DNA of 16,112 nucleotides from DASPTH01 sp035623515 (GTDB lineage Bacteria; Actinomycetota; Acidimicrobiia; IMCC26256; DASPTH01): assembly GCA_035623515.1 (NCBI GenBank), contig DASPTH010000379.1:1-16112 (forward strand). The letters run 5' to 3'. Below, piece by piece: positions 14,449 through 16,112 of the stretch. The notes beneath the pieces were generated by a model. It was not told the origin of the DNA, ran no database searches, and saw only the letters and a program-made list of their open reading frames with translations. The first letter of the stretch is position 1. Each line of letters begins with the position of its first letter. The position numbers and the translations under genes are program-made.

Positions 14449-14481
14449 GTTCGCCAGAAGTTCACTACCCGTTCTCCCACA
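14449..14481 (+). promoter_or_regulatory. PHO box upstream of the WxIP-like gene
   Basis: Three tandem 11-mers in exact phase: GTTCGCCAGAA (14449-14459), GTTCACTACCC (14460-14470) and GTTCTCCCACA (14471-14481). All three keep GTTC, making this the most regular box in the window. It starts 13 bp after the stop of the WxL-like gene, implying that the WxIP-like gene has its own phosphate-responsive promoter. Confidence 0.7.
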
Positions 14482-14487
14482 AGTGTC

Positions 14488-14516
14488 GGGGCGAGGAGCA
14501 CGATGCTCCTCGCCCC
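14488..14516 (+). terminator. Hairpin downstream of the WxL-like gene, abutting the PHO box
   Basis: Stem GGGGCGAGGAGCA (14488-14500), loop CGA, perfect 13-bp complement to 14516, followed by GTCCTTGT. It fits a terminator for the preceding gene. It starts 6 bp after the PHO box, where the core promoter of the next gene should lie, so it may overlap that promoter or sit in its 5' leader. The rest of 14436-14587 shows no further signal. Confidence 0.65.
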
Positions 14517-14587
14517 GTCCTTGTCGATCGAGAGAGCGCAGGCCGAAACCTTTGGATCCCGACACCGGCCCCCGCCCGACCGGTCGC

Positions 14588-15745
14588 GTGGACCGGCGAT
14601 CGGCTCGCCTCTTCGCCTCGGCTGCGATCCTCACCCTCACCGCCGTGCTCCTGCTCGGCGTCGGCACCGGACCCGCCGCCGCCGACACCTCGCCGCTCCC
14701 TCCGCCGCCGCCGGGCAGCGGCCAGTACCTGGAGGCGTGGGCGCTGGCGCCGACGGGCACGGATCCTTCACAGCCGAGCTCCCGGCCCTACCTGTCGTAC
14801 ACGCTGGCCCCGGGAACCGACACCGCCGACAGCGTGTCGCTGTGGAACTACAGCGACGTGCAGCTGAACTTCCACGTGTACGGCACGGACGCGTACAACA
14901 ACGACACCGGTGAGTTCACCCTGTTGCCGGGCGACCAGGCACCACGCGACGCAGGGAAGTGGATCGCGCTGAAGACGAACCATGTGACGGTCGCCGCGCA
15001 CGAACGCGTCGACATCCCGCTCGAGATCCACGTACCGGCCGACGCGTCACCCGGCGACCACACCGCCGGTGTCGTGGCGTCGGTACCCACTCCCGTGACG
15101 AACGGCGCCGGCCAGCACGCCGTCGTCGATCGCCGGACCGGATCGCGAGTGTACGTGCGCGTCAACGGTCCGGTGAATCCGGCGCTGACCGTCGAGAACT
15201 TGAGCTCCGACTACCACGGCGACTTCAACCCGCTCGACGGCACGCTCGACGTGAGCTACACGCTGCGCAACCCGGGCAACATCCGGCTCGGCGCGCGCCA
15301 GGAGATCACGGTCGAGGACATCTTCGGGCGCGAGGTCGCGCACCGACAGGTGAAGACGATCCCCGAGGTGCTCCCCGGGAACGCGATCACCTTCCACGAG
15401 TCGTTCACCGAGGTCCCGGCGACCGTGCGCGTCGGAGCGACGATCAGGGTCACTCCGCTCGAGCCCGTCGGTGTGTCCGACACCCTGCCGGCGCCCAAGG
15501 ACTGGACGACGCACGCCTGGGCGATTCCGTGGACGGTGCTCCTCTTCCTGGCGCTGGGCATCCTGCTGTGGCGCCTCTACCGTCGGTACCGGGACGCGAA
15601 GTCCGGACCGGCGGCGCTGCCCCCGGGGAGTCGGACGGGTCCGCCTCCCGCGCTCGGTCCCGGTCCGGCGCCGGGTGCGCGGCAGGCGCCCGAACGCGTG
15701 CTGCGTTTCGAGGGCGGTCACGAGGGAGGTGCGCGCGCGCCATGA
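14588..15745 (+). CDS. DUF916/WxIP-like membrane-anchored surface protein
   Basis: Exported protein with N-terminal signal and C-terminal anchor, resembling the WxL-interacting proteins (DUF916) of Gram-positive bacteria. From GTG 14588 it is 385 aa: signal peptide (MDRRSARLF, then a hydrophobic core ending AAAD), a beta domain (about 50-180) with the DUF916-type pattern PGTDTADSVSLWNYSD, FHVYGTDAYNNDTGEF, GKWIAL and VPADASPGDHTAGVVAS, a second beta domain (about 185-300), a transmembrane helix (about 312-330) and a basic, Pro-rich cytoplasmic tail. No good ribosome-binding site decides the start; an in-frame TTG at 14552 would add 12 residues, and a GTG at 14483 lies inside the hairpin region and is unlikely. 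The stop overlaps the next ATG by 4 bp. Its place after a WxL-like gene supports a paired role at the surface. Confidence 0.8.
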   Translation: MDRRSARLFASAAILTLTAVLLLGVGTGPAAADTSPLPPPPPGSGQYLEAWALAPTGTDPSQPSSRPYLSYTLAPGTDTADSVSLWNYSDVQLNFHVYGTDAYNNDTGEFTLLPGDQAPRDAGKWIALKTNHVTVAAHERVDIPLEIHVPADASPGDHTAGVVASVPTPVTNGAGQHAVVDRRTGSRVYVRVNGPVNPALTVENLSSDYHGDFNPLDGTLDVSYTLRNPGNIRLGARQEITVEDIFGREVAHRQVKTIPEVLPGNAITFHESFTEVPATVRVGATIRVTPLEPVGVSDTLPAPKDWTTHAWAIPWTVLLFLALGILLWRLYRRYRDAKSGPAALPPGSRTGPPPALGPGPAPGARQAPERVLRFEGGHEGGARAP

Positions 15746-16112
15746 GTCGGGCGCGCGGCCCGGTGGCGATCCTCGGGGTGCTCGGTCTGACCAGTATCGC
15801 CGTCGCGTTCGTCATGGGCGGCACCCGTGCCGAGGGCGAGGCGCGGGGCGCGGTCATCGAGGTGACGCCCGCGTCGGTGTCACCCGGGGACGACGTCAGG
15901 GTCGCGCTCTCGGGCTGGCCGCAAGGCGTCGTCACCGCGAACGCGTGCGGGAACGGCGCCCGCCGCGGCTCCACCGACTGCGACCAGATCGGCGGAGGAT
16001 CGATCCGCGTGGGTCCGTCAGGCAGCGAGACCATCGACGCGACGGTGCTCGCGCCGCCGGTGGGTTGTCCGTGCGTGATCCGCGCCGCGACGACGACCGG
16101 TGACGTCGTTCG
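15742..16112 (+). CDS. Secreted protein with beta-sandwich-like domain, 3' end outside window
   Basis: The frame from ATG 15742 stays open for 123 codons to the window end, so the gene is incomplete. It starts inside the stop of the WxIP-like gene (ATGA), so the two are translationally coupled. The N-terminus (MSRARGPVAILGVLGLTSIAVAFVM) is a signal peptide or anchor. What follows, IEVTPASVSPGDDVRVALSG with a later AACGNG-like Cys region (NACGNGARRGSTDCDQ) and another Cys pair (GCPCVI), resembles the immunoglobulin-like neocarzinostatin-type fold found in actinobacterial exported proteins. This resemblance is by pattern only. It is probably a further component of the surface cluster. Confidence 0.75.
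   Translation, partial: MSRARGPVAILGVLGLTSIAVAFVMGGTRAEGEARGAVIEVTPASVSPGDDVRVALSGWPQGVVTANACGNGARRGSTDCDQIGGGSIRVGPSGSETIDATVLAPPVGCPCVIRAATTTGDVV

Noticed and set aside
12051..14501. 816-codon open frame on the minus strand
   Set aside because: It is antisense to the WxL-like gene, has an Arg/Gly/His-heavy composition typical of GC-rich shadow frames, no recognisable domain, and the plus-strand gene has a signal peptide, domains and a good ribosome-binding site.
1..16112. CRISPR arrays, tRNA or rRNA genes, insertion sequences
   Set aside because: No regularly spaced direct repeats of CRISPR type, no tRNA-like cloverleaf or rRNA segments, and no transposase motifs or paired terminal repeats were seen while reading both strands.

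Overview
The window comes from a GC-rich actinobacterium: codons end overwhelmingly in G or C, the two-component pair is of the SenX3/RegX3 type, and the promoters carry actinobacterial PHO-box-like 11-bp direct repeats. The secreted proteins (GSDTTQ-type binding protein, WxL-like protein, C-terminally anchored PstS) fit an Acidimicrobiia-like lineage, but the lineage is inference; no rRNA or tRNA is present to test it.

Layout. Bases 1-60 are the last 19 codons and stop of a pstB gene that begins outside the window. A PAS-type histidine kinase (senX3-like, 102-1151) and an OmpR-family response regulator (regX3-like, 1165-1866) follow. After them come a perfect 52-bp palindrome (1875-1926), a small secreted or membrane-anchored Cys-containing protein (2004-2396), and, convergent to it on the minus strand, a secreted PHI-1/EXORDIUM-like protein with an HExxE motif (2416-3804). 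A divergent L,D-transpeptidase (3938-4861) is next. Then comes a complete high-affinity phosphate ABC transporter in the order pstC-pstA-pstB-pstS (5047-9762), with each gene overlapping the next by 4 bp.

The last third (9947-16112) is a cell-surface cluster: a secreted PstS-like periplasmic-binding-fold protein with an inserted repeat region, a fibronectin-III/WxL-like protein with a similar inserted repeat region, a DUF916/WxIP-like membrane protein, and the beginning of another secreted protein that runs off the window.

How it fits together. Tandem GTTCACC-like repeats on an 11-bp period (PHO boxes, the operators of PhoP/RegX3-type regulators) lie upstream of the small Cys protein, the EXORDIUM-like gene, pstC, the surface binding-protein gene and the WxIP-like gene. 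My reading is one phosphate-starvation island: SenX3-RegX3 senses and controls, PstSCAB imports phosphate, and a set of exported proteins, including a WxL/WxIP-type surface assembly with a dedicated binding protein, is deployed on the envelope under the same control. Direct evidence for co-regulation is the operator pattern only. No intergenic stretch exceeds about 190 bases; what each holds is listed among the features.
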